The notes under the pieces: model-generated
Told to the model about the DNA's origin: nothing
Databases searched by the model: none
Seen by the model: the letters and a program-made list of their open reading frames with translations, nothing else
Position numbers and translations under genes: made by a program
NCBI RefSeq assembly: GCF_963678635.1
Contig: NC_087070.1
Coordinates: forward strand, 33,309,955 to 33,373,954
Direction of reading: 5' to 3'
Length of the DNA stretch: 64,000 nucleotides
Origin: Symsagittifera roscoffensis
Taxonomy: Eukaryota > Xenacoelomorpha > Acoela > Convolutidae
Part shown: one piece after another, positions 37,621 to 51,700 of the stretch
Layout of the letters: the number at the start of each line of letters is the position of its first letter
Position numbering within the stretch: the stretch's first letter is position 1

Positions 37621-40240
37621 ACAGGGTCGAATCATGAGTCGAACAGGATCAAATCATGATTCGAACAGGGTAGAACTATGAGTCGAACAGGGTCGAATCA
37701 TGAGTCGAACATGGTCGAATCATGAGTCGAACATGGTCGAATCATGAGTCGAAAAGGGTCAAATCATGAGTCGAACAGGGTCGAATCATGAGTCGAACAC
37801 GGTCGAATCATGAGTCGAACAGGGTCGAATCATGAGTCGAACAGTGTCGAATCATGAGTCGAACAGTGTCAAATCATGAGTCGAACAGGGTCGAATCATG
37901 AGTCGAACAGGGTTGAAAGAGTCAAACAGGGTCGAATCATGAGTCGAACAGGGTCAAATCATGAGTCGAACAGGGTTGAATCATGAGTCGAACACGGTCG
38001 AATCATGAGTCGAACAGGATCGAATCATGAGTCGAACAGGGTCGAATCATGAGTCGAACAGGATCAAATCATGAGTCGAACAGGGTCGAATCATGAGTCG
38101 GACAGGATCAAATCATGCGTCGAATCATGAGTCCAACAGGGTCGAAACAAGAGTCGAACAGTGTCGAATCATGGGTCGAACAGGGTCGAATCATGAGTCG
38201 AGCGGGGTCGAATCATGAATCGAACAGTGTCGAATCATGAGTCGAACAGGGTCGAATCATGAGTCGAACATGGTCGAATCATGAGTCGAACATGGTCGAA
38301 TCATGAGTCGAACAGGGTCAAATCATGAGTCGAACAGGGTCGAATCATGAGTCGAACACGGTCGAATCATGAGTCGAACAGTGTCGAATCATGAGTCGAA
38401 CAGTGTCAAATCATGAGTCGAACAGGGTCGAATCATGAGTCGAACACGGTCGAATCATGAGTCGAACAGGGTCGAATCATGAGTCGAACAGTGTCGAATC
38501 ATGAGTCGAACAGTGTCAAATCATGAGTCGAACAGGGTCGAATCATGAGTCGAACAGGGTTGAAAGAGTCAAACAGGGTCGAATCATGAGTCGAACAGGG
38601 TCAAATCATGAGTCGAACAGGGTTGAATCATGAGTCGAACACGGTCGAATCATGAGTCGAACAGGGTCGAATCATGAGCCGAACAGGGTCGAATCATGAG
38701 TCGAACAGGATCAAATCATGAGTCGAACAGGGTCGAACCATGAGTCGGACAGGATCAAATCATGTGTCGAATCATGAGTCCAACAGGGTCGAAACAAGAG
38801 TCGAACAGTGTCGAATCATGGGTCGAACAGGGTCGAATCATGAGTCGAACAGGGTCGAATCATGAATCGAACAGTGTCGAATCATGAGTCGAACAGGGTC
38901 GAATCATGAGTCGAACAGGGTTGAAAGAGTCAAACAGGGTCGAATCATGAGTCGAACAGGGTCGAATCATGAGTCGAACAGGGTCAAATCATGAGTCGAA
39001 CAGGGTCGAATCATGAGTCGAACACGGTCGAATCATGAGTCGAACACGGTCGAATCATGAGTCGAACAGGGGCGAATCATGAGTCGAACAGGTTCAAATC
39101 ATGAGTCGTCGAACAGAGTCGAATCATGAGTCGGACAGGATCAAATCATGAGTCGAACAGGGTCGAATCATGAGTCGAACAGTGTCGAATCAAGAGTCGA
39201 ACAGGGTCGAATCATGAGTCGAACAGGGTCGAATCAAGAGTCGAACAGTGTCGAATCATGGGTCGAACAGGGTCGAATCATGAGTCGAACAGGGTCGAAT
39301 CATGAGTCGAACAGGGTCGAATCATGAGTCGAACAGGGTCGAATCATGAGTCGAACAGTGTCGAATCATGAGTCGAACAGGGTCGAATCATGAGTCGAAC
39401 AGGGTTGAAAGTGTCAAACAGGGTCGAATCATGAGTCGAACAGGGTCGAATCATGAGTCGAACAGGGTCAAACCATGAGTCGAACAGGGTCGAATCATGA
39501 GTCGAACACGGTCGAATCTTGAATCGAACAGGGTCGAATCATGAGTCGAACAGTGTCGAATCATGAGCCGAACAGGGTCGAATCATGAGTCGAACAGGAT
39601 CAAATCATGAGTCGAACAGGGTCGAATCATGAGTCGGACAGGATCAAATCATGCGTCGAATCATGAGTCCAACAGGGTCGAAACAAGAGTCGAACAGTGT
39701 CGAATCATGGGTCAAACAGGGTCGAATCATGAGTCGAACAGGTTCAAATCATGAGTCGAACAGTGTCGAATCATGAGTCGAACAGGGTCGAATCATGAGT
39801 CGAACAGGGTAGAAAGAGTCAAACAGGGTCGAATCATGAGTCGAACAGGGTCAAATCATGAGTCGAACAGGGTCGAATCATGAGTCGAACACGGTCGAAT
39901 CATGAGTCGAACAGCGTCGAATCATGAGTCGAACAGGTTCAAATCATGAGTCGTCGAACAGAGTCGAATCATGAGTCGGAAAGGATCAAATCATGAGTCG
40001 AACAGGGTCGAATCAAGAGTCGAACAGTGGCGAATCATGAGTCGAACAGGGTCGAATCATGAGTCAAACAGGGTCGAATCAAGAGTCGAACAGTGTCGAA
40101 TCATGGGTCGAACAGGGTCGAATCATGAGTCGAACAGGGTTGAAACAGTCAAACAGGGTCGAATCATGAGTCTAACAGGGTCGAATCATGAGTCGAACAG
40201 GGTCGAATCATGAGTCGAACAGGGTCGAATCATGAGTGGA
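37621..40240. repeat. Satellite with CATGCGTCGAATC and GTCCAAC variants
   Basis: A private combination, CATGCGTCGAATC (a missing 10-base half) followed by GAGTCCAAC and GAAACAAGAG, recurs at about 38,115, 38,762 and 39,651; a relative lies at 40,320. Offsets are 647, 889 and 669 bp. A three-base insertion, GAGTCGTCGAAC, recurs at about 39,105 and 39,950 (845 bp). The open frame at 39,971-40,213 is a satellite read-through. Confidence 0.8.
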
Positions 40241-41690
40241 ACAGGGTCGAATCATGAGTCGAACAGTGTCGAATCATGAGCCGAACAGGGTAGAATCATG
40301 AGTCGGACAGGATAAAATCATGCGTCGAATCATGAGTCGATTAGGGTCGAATCAAGAGTCGAACAGTGTCGAATCATGGGTCGAGCAGGGTCAAATCATG
40401 AGTCGAGCAGGGTCGAATCATGAGTCGAACACGGTCGAATCATGAGTCGAACAGGGTCGAACCATGAGTCGAACAGTGTCGAATTATGAGCCGAACAGGG
40501 TCGAATCATGAGTCGAACAGGATTAAATCAGGAGTCGAACAGGGTCGAATCATGAGTCGAACAGGGTCGAATTAGCAAACGAATCATGAGTCGAACAGGG
40601 TCGAATCAAGAGTCGAACAGTGTCGAATCATGGGTCGAATCATGAGTCGAACAGGGTTGAAAGAATCGAACAGGGTCAAATCATGAGTCGAACAGGGTCG
40701 AATCATGAGTCGAACAGGGTCGAATCATGAGTCGAACAGGGTCGAATCATGAGTCGAACAGGGTCGAATCATGAGTCGAACAGGGTCGAATCATGAGTCG
40801 AACAGGGTCGAATCATGAGTCGAACAGGGTCGAATCATGAGTCGAACAGTGTCGAATCATGAGCCGAACAGGGTCGAATCATGAGTCGAACAGGATCAAA
40901 TCATGAGTCGAACAGGGTCGAATCATGAGTCGGACAGGATCAAATCATGAGTCGAACAGGGTCGAATCATGAGTCGAACAGGGTCGAATCATGAGTCGAA
41001 CAGGGTCGAATCATGAGTCGAACAGGGTGGAATCATGAGTCGAACAGTGTCGAATCATGAGCCGAACAGGGTCGAATCATGAGTCGAACAGGATCAAATC
41101 ATGAGTCGAACAGGGTCGAATCATGAGTCGAACAGTGTCGAATCATGAGTCGAACAGGGTCGAATCATGAGTCGAACAGGGTCGAATCATGAGTCGAACA
41201 GTGTCGAATCATGAGTCGAACAGGGTCGAATCATGAGTCGAACAGGGTTGAAAGAGTCAAACAGCGTCGAATTATGAGTCAAACAGGGTCGAATCATGAG
41301 TCGAACAGGGTCAAATCATGATTCGAACAGGGTCGAATCATGAGTCGAACACTTTTTAATCAAGAGTCGAACAAGGTCGAATCATGAGTCGAACAGTGTC
41401 GAATCATGAGTCGAACAGGGTTGAAAGAGTCAAACAGCGTCGAATTATGAGTCAAACAGGGTCGAATCATGAGTCGAACAGGGTCAAATCATGATTCGAA
41501 CAGGGTCGAATCATGAGTCGAACACGGCCCAATCAAGAGTCGAACAAGGTCGAATCATGAGTCGAAAAGTGTCGAATCATTAGACAAACAGGGTCGAATC
41601 ATGAGTCAAACAGGATCAAATCATGAGTCGAGCAGGGTCGAATCATGAGTCGGACAGGGTAAAATCATGAGTCGAATCATGAGTCGAACA
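40241..41690. repeat. Satellite, junction of two lineages, with odd monomers
   Basis: The composite of two 12-base halves reappears near 40,525-40,580 after being absent since about 17 kb. A 173-bp repeat is marked by GCGTCGAATTATG (about 41,270 and 41,443). The first carries ACACTTTTTAATC (about 41,351) and the second ACACGGCCCAATC (about 41,522) at equivalent positions, where canonical monomers have ACAGGGTCGAATC. Nothing else is seen. Confidence 0.8.
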
Positions 41691-41695
41691 GGGTC

Positions 41696-42763
41696 GATTC
41701 AAGAGTCGAACAGTGTCGAATCATGGGCCGAACAGGGTCGAATCATGAGTCGAACAGGGTTGAAAGAGTCAAACAGCGTCGAATCATGAGTCGAACAGGG
41801 TCGAATCATGAGTCGAACAGTGTCGAATCATGAGTCGAACAGTGTCGAATCATGAGTCGAACAGGGTCGAATCATGAGTCGAACAGGGTCAAATCATGAT
41901 TCGAACAGGGTCGAATCAAGAGTCGAACACGGCCCAATCAAGAGTCGAACAAGGTCGAATCATGAGTCGAACACGGTCGAATCATGAGTCGAACAGGGTC
42001 GAATCATGAGTCGAACAGGGTCGAATCATGAGTCGAACAGTGTCGAATCATGAGTCGAACAGGGTCGAATCATGAGTCGAACAGGGTTGAAAGAGTCAAA
42101 TCATGAGTCGAACAGGGTCGAATCATGAGTCGAACAGGGTCAAATCATGAGTCGAACAGGGTCGAATCATGAGTCGAACACGGTCGAATCATGAGTCGAA
42201 AAGGGTCGAATCATGAGTCGAACAGGGTCGATTCAAGAGTCGAACAGTGTCGAATCATGGGCCGAACAGGGTCGAATCATGAGTCGAACAGGGTTGAAAG
42301 AGTCAAACAGCGTCGAATTATGAGTCGAACAGGGTCGAATCATGAGTCGAACAGTGTCGAATCATGAGTCGAACAGTGTCGAATCATGAGTCGAACAGGG
42401 TCGAATCATGAGTCGAACAGGGTCAAATCATGATTCGAACAGGGTCGAATCAAGAGTCGAACACGGCCCAATCAAGAGTCGAACAAGGTCGAATCATGAG
42501 TCGAACACGGTCGAATCATGAGTCGAACAGGGTCGAATCATGAGTCGAACAGGGTCGAATCATGAGTCGAACAGTGTCGAATCATGAGTCGAACAGGGTC
42601 GAATCATGAGTCGAACAGGGTTGAAAGAGTCAAATCATGAGTCGAACAGGGTCGAATCATGAGTCGAACAGGGTCAAATCATGAGTCGAACAGGGTCGAA
42701 TCATGAGTCGAACACGGTCGAATCATGAGTCGAAAAGGGTCGAATCATGAGTCGAACAGTGTC
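41696..42763. repeat. 534-bp tandem duplication
   Basis: Units are 41,696-42,229 and 42,230-42,763. GTCGATTCAAGAG (41,696 and 42,230) and ACACGGCCCAATC (about 41,931 and 42,465) give the offset. Both copies share a 10-base loss in GAAAGAGTCAAATCATG. The length equals 25 monomers minus two 3-base deletions minus that 10-base half. A third ACACGGCCC copy at 41,522 lies outside the pair. Confidence 0.9.
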
Positions 42764-45700
42764 GAATCATGAGCCGAACAGGGTCGAATGATGAGTCGAA
42801 CAGGATTAAATCAGGAGTCGAACAGGGTCGAATCATGAGTCGAACAGGGTCGAATCAGAAGTCGAATCATGAGTCGAACAGGGTCGAATAAAGAGTCGAA
42901 CAGTGTCGAATCATGGGTCGAACATGGTCGAATCATGAGTCGAACAGGATTGAAATAGTCGAACAGGGTCAAATCATGAGTCGAACAGGGTCAAATCATG
43001 AGTCGAACAGGGTCAAATCATGAGTCGAACACGGTCGAATCATGAGTCGAACAGGGTCGAATCATGAGTCGAACATGGTTGAAAGAGTCAAACAGCGTCG
43101 AATCATGAGTCGAACAGGGTGGAATCATGAGTCGAACAGTGTCGAATCATGTGCCGAACAGGGTCGAATCATGAGTCGAACAGTGTCAAATCATGAGTCG
43201 AACAGGGTCGAATCATGAGTCGAACAGGATTGAAAGATTCAAACAGGGTCGAATCATGAGTCGAATAGGGTCGAATCATGAGTCGAACAGGGTCAAATCA
43301 TGAGTCGAACAGGGTCGAATCATGAGTCGAGCACGGTCGAATCATGAGTCGAACAGAGTCAAATCATGAGTCGAACAGGGTCGAATCATGAGTCGAAAAG
43401 GGTCGAATCATGAGTCGAACAGTGTCGAATCATGAGCCGAACAGGGTCGAATGATGAGTCGTACGGGATTAAATCAGGAGTCGAACAGGGTCGAATCATG
43501 AGTCGAACAGGGTCGAATCAGGAGTCGAATCATGAGTCGAACAGGGTCGAATCATGAGTCGAACAGGATCAAATCATGAGTCGAACAGGGTCGAATCATG
43601 AGTCGAACAGGGTCGAATAAAGAGTCGAACAGGGTCGAATCATGAGTCGAACAGGGTCGAATCATGAGTCGAACAGTGTCGAATCATGAGTCGAACAGTG
43701 TCGAATCATGGGTCGAACAGGGTCGAATCATGAGTCGAACAGGGTTGAAATAGTTGAACAGGGTCAAATCATGAGTCGAACAGGGTCAAATCATGAGTCG
43801 AACAGGGTCGAATCATGAGTCGAACACGGTCGAATCATGAGTCGAACAGGGTCGAATCATTAGTCGAACATGGTTGAAAGAGTCAAACAGCGTCGAATCA
43901 TGAGTCGAACAGGGTCGAATCATGAGTCGAACAGTGTCGAATCATGTGCCGAACAGGGTCGAATCATGAGTCGAACAGTGTCGAATCATGAGTCGAACAG
44001 GGTCGAATCATGAGTCGAACAGGATTGAAAGATTCAAACAGGGTCAAATCATGAGTCGAACAGGGTCGAATCATGAGTCGAACAGGGTTAAATCATGAGT
44101 CGAACAGGGTCGAATCATGAGTCGAACACGGTCGAATCATGAGTCGAAAAGGGTCGAATCATGAGTCGAACAGTGTCGAATCATGAGTCGAACAGGATTA
44201 AATCAGGAGTCGAACAGGGTCGAATCATGAGTCGAACAGGGTCGAATCAGGAGTCGAATCATGAGTCGAACAGGGTCGAATCATGAGTCGAACAGTGTCG
44301 AATCATGAGTCGAACAGGGTCGAATCATGAGTCGAACAGGATTGAAAGATTCAAACAGGGTCGAATCATGAGTCGAATAGGGTCGAATCATGAGTCGAAC
44401 AGGGTCAAATCATGAGTCGAACAGGGTCGAATCATGAGTCGAACACGGTCGAATCATGAGTCGAACAGGGTCAAATCATGAGTCGAACAGGGTCGAATCA
44501 TGAGTCGAAAAGGGTCGAATCATGAGTCGAACAGTGTCGAATCATGAGCCGAACAGGGTCGAATGATGAGTCGAACGGGATTAAATCAGGAGTCGAACAG
44601 GGTCGAATCATGAGTCGAACAGGGTCGAATCAGGAGTCGAATCATGAGTCGAACAGGGTCGAATCATGAGTCGAACAGGATCAAATCATGAGTCGAACAG
44701 TGTCGAATCATGAGTCGAACAGTGTCGAATCATGGGTCGAACAGGGTCGAATCATGAGTCGAACAGGGTTGAAATAGTTGAACAGGGTCAAATCATGAGT
44801 CGAACAGGGTCAAATCATGAGTCGAACAGGGTCGAATCATGAGTCGAACACGGTCGAATCATGAGTCGAACAGGGTCGAATCATTAGTCGAACATGGTTG
44901 AAAGAGTCAAACAGCGTCGAATCATGAGTCGAACAGGGTCGAATCATGAGTCGAACAGTGTCGAATCATGTGCCGAACAGGGTCGAATCATGAGTCGAAC
45001 AGTGTCGAATCATGAGTCGAACAGGGTCGAATCATGAGTCGAACAGGATTGAAAGATTCAAACAGGGTCAAATCATGAGTCGAACAGGGTCGAATCATGA
45101 GTCGAACAGGGTTAAATCATGAGTCGAACAGGGTCGAATCATGAGTCGAACACGGTCGAATCATGAGTCGAAAAGGGTCGAATCATGAGTCGAACAGTGT
45201 CGAATCATGAGTCGAACAGGATTAAATCAGGAGTCGAACAGGGTCGAATCATGAGTCGAACAGGGTCGAATCAGGAGTCGAATCATGAGTCGAACAGGGT
45301 CGAATCATGAGTCGAACAGTGTCGAATCATGAGTCGAACAGGGTCGAATCATGAGTCGAACAGGATTGAAAGATCAAACAGGGTCGAATCATGAGTCGAA
45401 TAGGGTCGAATCATGAGTCGAACAGGGTCAAATCATGAGTCGAACAGGGTCGAATCATGAGTCGAACACGGTCGAATCATGAGTCGAACAGGGTCAAATC
45501 ATGAGTCGAACAGGGTCGAATCATGAGTCGAAAAGGGTCGAATCATGAGTCGAACAGTGTCGAATCATGAGCCGAACAGGTTCGAATGATGAGTCGAACG
45601 GGATTAAATCAGGAGTCGAACAGGGTCGAATCATGAGTCGAACAGGGTCGAATCAGGAGTCGAATCATGAGTCGAACAGGGTCGAATCATGAGTCGAACA

Positions 45701-48700
45701 GGATCAAATCATGAGTCGAACAGGGTCGAATCATGAGTCGAACAGGGTCGAATCAAGAGTCGAACAGGGTCGAATCATGAGTCGAACAGGGTCGAATCAT
45801 GAGTCGAACAGTGTCGAATCATGAGTCGAACAGTGTCGAATCATGGGTCGAACAGGGTCGAATCATGAGTCGAACAGGGTTGAAATAGTTGAACAGGGTC
45901 AAATCATGAGTCGAACAGGGTCAAATCATGAGTCGAACAGGGTCGAATCATGAGTCGAACACGGTCGAATCATGAGTCGAACAGGGTCGAATCATGAGTC
46001 GATAATGGTTGAAAGAGTCAAACAGCGTCGAATCATGAGTCGAACAGGGTCGAATCATGGGTCGAACAGTGTCGAATCATGTGCCGAACAGGGTCGAATC
46101 ATGAGTCGAACAGTGTCGAATCATGAGTCGAACAGGGTCGAATCATGAGTCCAACAGGATTGAAAGATTCAAACAGGGTCGAATCATGAGTCGAACAGGG
46201 TCGAATCATGAGTCGAACAGGGTCAAATCATGAGTCGAACAGGGTCGAATCATGAGTCGAACACGGTCGAATCATGAGTCGAAAAGGGTCGAATCATGAG
46301 TCGAACAGTGTCGAATCATGAGTCGAACAGGATTAAATCAGGAGTCGAACAGGGTCGAATCATGAGTCGAACAGGGTCGAATCAGGAGTCGAATCATGAG
46401 TCGAACAGGGTCGAATCATGAGTCGAACAGTGTCGAATCATGAGTCGAACAGGGTCGAATCATGAGTCGAACAGGATTGAAAGATTCAAACAGGGTCGAA
46501 TCATGAGTCGAATAGGGTCGAATCATGAGCCGAACAGGGTCGAATGATGAGTCGAGCGGGATTAAATCAGGAGTCGAACAGGGTCGAATCATGAGTCGAA
46601 CAGGGTCGAATCAGGAGTCGAATCATGAGTCGAACAGGGTCGAATCATGAGTCGAACAGTGTCGAATCATGAGTCGAACAGGGTCGAATCATGAGTCGAA
46701 CAGGATTGAAAGATTCAAACAGGGTCGAATGATGAGTCGAACGAGATTAAATCAGGAGTCGAACAGGGTCGAATCATGAGTCGAACAGGGTCGAATCAGG
46801 AGTCGAATCATGAGTCGAACAGGGTCGAATCATGAGTCGAACAGGATCAAATCATGAGTCGAACAGGGTCGAATCATGAGTCGAACAAGGTCGAATCAAG
46901 AGTCGAACAGGGTCGAATCATGAGTCGAACAGGGTCGAATCATGAGTCGAACAGTGTCGAATCATGAGTCGAACAGTGTCGAATCATGGGTCGAACAGGG
47001 TCGAATCATGAGTCGAACAGGGTTGAAATAGTTGAACAGGGTCAAATCATGAGTCGAACAGGGTCAAATCATGAGTCGAACAGGGTCGAATCATGAGTCG
47101 AACAGGGTTGAAATAGTTGAACAGGGTCAAATCATGAGTCGAACAGGGTCGAATCATGAGTCGAACATGGTTGAAAGAGTCAAACAGCGTCGAATCATGA
47201 GTCGAACAGGGTCGAATCATGAGTCGAACAGTGTCGAATCATGTGCCGAACAGGGTCGAATCATGAGTCGAACAGTGTCGAATCATGAGTCGAACAGGGT
47301 CGAATCATGAGTCGAACAGGATTGAAAGATTCAAACAGGGTCGAATGATGAGTCGAACAGGGTCGAATCATGAGTCAAACAGGGTCGAATCATGAGTCGA
47401 ACAGGGTCGAATCATGAGTCGAACACGGTCGAATCATGAGTCGAAAAGGGTCGAATCATGAGTCGAACAGTGTCGAATCATGAGTCGAACAGGATTAAAT
47501 CAGGAGTCGAACAGGGTCGAATCATGAGTCGAACAGGGTCGAATCAGGAGTCGAATCATGAGTCGAACAGGGTCGAATCAGGAGTCGAACAGTGTCGAAT
47601 CATGAGTCGAACAGGGTCGAATCATGAGTCGAACAGGATTGAAAGATTCAAACAGGGTCGAATCATGGGTCGAATAGGGTCGAATCATGAGTCGAACAGG
47701 GTCAAATCATGAGTCGAACAGGGTCGAATCATGAGTCGAACACGGTCAAATCATGAGTCGAACAGGGTCAAATCATGAGTCGAACAGGGTCGAATCATGA
47801 GTCGAAAAGGGTCGAATCATGAGTCGAACAGTGTCGAATCATGAGCCGAACAGGGTCGAATGATGAGTCGAACGGGAATTAATCAGGAGTCGAACAAGGT
47901 CCAATCATGAGTCGAACAGGGTCGAATCAGGAGTCGAATCATGAGTCGAACAGGGTCGAATCATGAGTCGAACAGGATCAAATCATGAGTCGAACAGGGT
48001 CGAATCATGAGTCGAACAGGGTCGAATCAAGAGTCGAACAGGGTCGAATCATGAGTCGAACAGGGTCGAATCATGAGTCGAACAGTGTCGAATCATGAGT
48101 CGAACAGTGTCGAATCATGGGTCGAACAGGGTCGAATCATGAGTCGAACAGGGTTGAAATAGTTGAACAGGGTCAAATCATGAGTCGAACAGGGTCAAAT
48201 CATGAGTCGAACAGGGTCGAATCATGAGTCGAACATGGTCGAATCATGAGTCGAACAGGGTCGAATCATGAGTCGAACATGGTTGAAAGAGTCAAACAGC
48301 GTCGAATCATGAGTCGAACAGGGTCGAATCATGAGTCGAACAGTGTCGAATCATGAGTCGAACAGGGTCGAATCATGAGTCGAACACGGTCGAATCATGA
48401 GTCGAAAAGGGTCGAATCATGAGTCGAACAGTGTCGAATCATGAGTCGAACAGGATTAAATCAGGAGTCGAACAGGGTCGAATCATGAGTCGAACAGTGT
48501 CGAATCATGTGCCGAACAGGGTCGAATCATGAGTCGAACAGTGTCGAATCATGAGTCGAACAGGGTCGAATCATGAGTCGAACAGGATTGAAAGATTCAA
48601 ACAGGGTCGAATCATGAGTCGAACAGGGTCGAATCATGAGTCGAACAGGGTCAAATCCTGAGTCGAACAGGGTCGAATCATGAGTCGAACACGGTCGAAT

Positions 48701-51700
48701 CATGAGTCGAAAAGGGTCGAATCATGAGTCGAACAGTGTCGAATCATGAGTCGAACAGGATTAAATCAGGAGTCGAACAGGTTCGAATCATGAGTCGAAC
48801 AGGGTCGAATCAGGAGTCGAATCATGAGTCGAACAGGGTCGAATCATGAGTCGAACAGGGTCGAATCATGAGTCGAACAGTGTCGAATCATGGGTCGAAC
48901 AGGGTCGAATCATGAGTCGAACAGGGTTGAAATAGTTGAACAGGGTCAAATCATGAGTCGAACAGGGTCAAATCATGAGTCGAACAGGGTCGAATCATGA
49001 GTCGAACACGGTCGAATCATGAGTCGAACAGGGTCGAATCATGAGTCGAACATGGTTGAAAGAGTCAAACAGCGTCGAATCATGAGTCGAACAGGGTCGA
49101 ATCATGAGTCGAACAGGGTCAAATCATGAGTCGAACAGGGTCGAATCATGAGTCGAACACGGTCGAATCATGAGTCGAAAAGGGTCGAATCATGAGTCGA
49201 ACAGTGTCGAATCATGAGTCGAACAGGATTAAATCATGAGTCGAACACGGTCGAATCATGAGTCGAACAGGGTCAAATCATGAGTCGAACAGGGTCGAAT
49301 CATGAGTCGAAAAGAGTCGAATCATGAGTCGAACAGTGTCGAATCATGAGCCGAACAGGGTCGAATGATGAGTCGAACGGGATTAAATCAGGAGTCGAAC
49401 AGGGTCGAATCATGAGTCGAACAGGGTCGAATCAGGAGTCGAATCATGAGTCGAACAGGGTCGAATCATGAGTCGAACAGGATCAAATCTTGAGTCGAAC
49501 AGGGTCGAATCATGAGTCGAACAGGGTCGAATCAAGAGTCGAACAGGGTCGAATCATGAGTCGAACAGGGTCGAATCATGAGTCGAACAGTGTCGAATCA
49601 TGAGTCGAACAGTGTCGAATCATGGGTCGAACAGGGTCGAATCATGAGTCGAAAAGGGTTGAAATAGTTGAACAGGGTCAAATCATGAGTCGAACAGGGT
49701 CAAATCATGAGTCGAACAGGGTCGAATCATGAGTCGAACACGGTCGAATCATGAGTCGAACAGGGTCGAATCATGAGTCGAACATGGTTGAAAGAGTCAA
49801 ACAGCGTCGAATTGTGAGTCGAACAGGGTCGAATCATGAGTCGAACAGTGTCGAATCATGTGCCGAACAGGGTCGAATCATGAGTCGAACAGCGTCGAAT
49901 CATGAGTCGAACAGGGTCGAATCATGAGTCGAACAGGATTGAAAGATTCAAACAGGGTCGAATCATGAGTCGAACAGGGTCGAATCATGAGTCGAACAGG
50001 GTCAAATCATGAGTCGAACAGGGTCGAATCATGAGTCGAACACGGTCGAATCATGAGTCGAAAAGGGTCGAATCATGAGTCGAACAGTGTCGAATCATGA
50101 GTCGAACAGGATTAAATCAGGAGTCGAACAGGGTCGAATCATGAGTCGAACAGGGTCGAATCAGGAGTCGAATCATGAGTCGAACAGGGTCGAATCATGA
50201 GTCGAACAGTGTCGAATCATGAGTCGAACAGGGTCGAATCATGAGTCGAACAGGATTGAAAGATTCAAACAGGGTCGAATCATGAGTCGAATAGGGTCGA
50301 ATCATGAGCCGAACAGGGTCGAATGATGAGTCGAACGGGATTAAATCAGGAGTCGAACAGGGTCGAATCATGAGTCGAACAGGGTCGAATCATGAGTCGA
50401 ACAGTGTCGAATCATGAGTCGAACAGGGTCGAATCATGAGTCGAACAGGATTGAAAGATTCAAACAGGGTCGAATCATGAGTCGAACAGGGTCGAATCGT
50501 GAGCCGAACAGGGTCGAATGATGAGTCGAACAGGGTCGAATCAGGAGTCGAATCATGAGTCGAACAGGGTCGAATCATGAGTCGAACAGGGTCGAATCAT
50601 GAGTCGAACAGGATTGAAAGATTCAAACAGGGTCGAATCATGAGTCGAATAGGGTCGAATCATGAGCCGAGCAGGGTCGAATGATGAGTCGAACGGGATT
50701 AAATCAGGAGTCGAACAGGGTCGAATCATGAGTCGAACAGGGTCGAATCAAGAGTCGAACAGGGTCGAATCATGAGTCGAACAGGGTCGAATCATGAGTC
50801 GAACAGTGTCGAATCATGGGTCGAACAGGGTCGAATCATGAGTCGAACAGTGTTGAAATAGTTGAACAGGGTCAAATCATGAGTCGAACAGGGTCGAATC
50901 ATGAGTCGAACACGGTCGAATCATGAGTCGAACAGGGTCGAATCATGAGACGAACATGGTTGAAAGAGTCAAACAGGGTCAAATCATGAGTCGAACAGGG
51001 TCGAATCATGAGTCGAACACGGTCGAATCATGAGTCGAACAGGGTCGAATCAGGAGTCGAACATGGTTGAAAGAGTCAAACAGGGTCAAATTATGAGTCG
51101 AACAGGGTCGAATCATGAGTCGAACACGGTCGAATCATGAGTCGAAAAGGGTCGAATCATGAGTCGAACAGTGTCGAATCATGAGTCGAACAGGATTAAA
51201 TCAGGAGTCGAACAGGGTCGAATCATGAGTCGAACAGGGTCGAATCAGGAGTCGAATCATGAGTCGAACAGGGTCGAATCATGAGTCGAACAGTGTCGAA
51301 TCATGAGTCGAACAGGGTCGAATCATGAGTCGAACAGGATTGAAAGATTCAAACAGGGTCGAATCATGAGTCGAATAGGGTCGAATCATGAGTCGAACAG
51401 GGTCAAATCATGAGTCGAACGGGGTCGAATCATGAGTCGAACACGGTCGAATCATGAGTCGAACAGGGTCAAATCATGAATCGAACAGGGTCGAATCATG
51501 AGTCGAAAAGGGTCGAATCATGAGCCAAACAGTGTCGAATCATGAGCCGAACAGGGTCGAATGATGAGTCGAACGGGATTAAATCAGGAGTCGAACAGGG
51601 TCGAATCATGAGTCGAACAGGGTCGAATCAGAAGTCGAATCATGAGTCGAACAGGGTCGAATCATGAGTCGAACAGGATCAAATCATGAGTCGAACAGGG

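Noticed and set aside
41351-41360. T-run at CTTTTTAATC as a Pol III terminator
   Set aside because: It is a single five-T run within an otherwise ordinary monomer, with no A/B box or RNA gene upstream.
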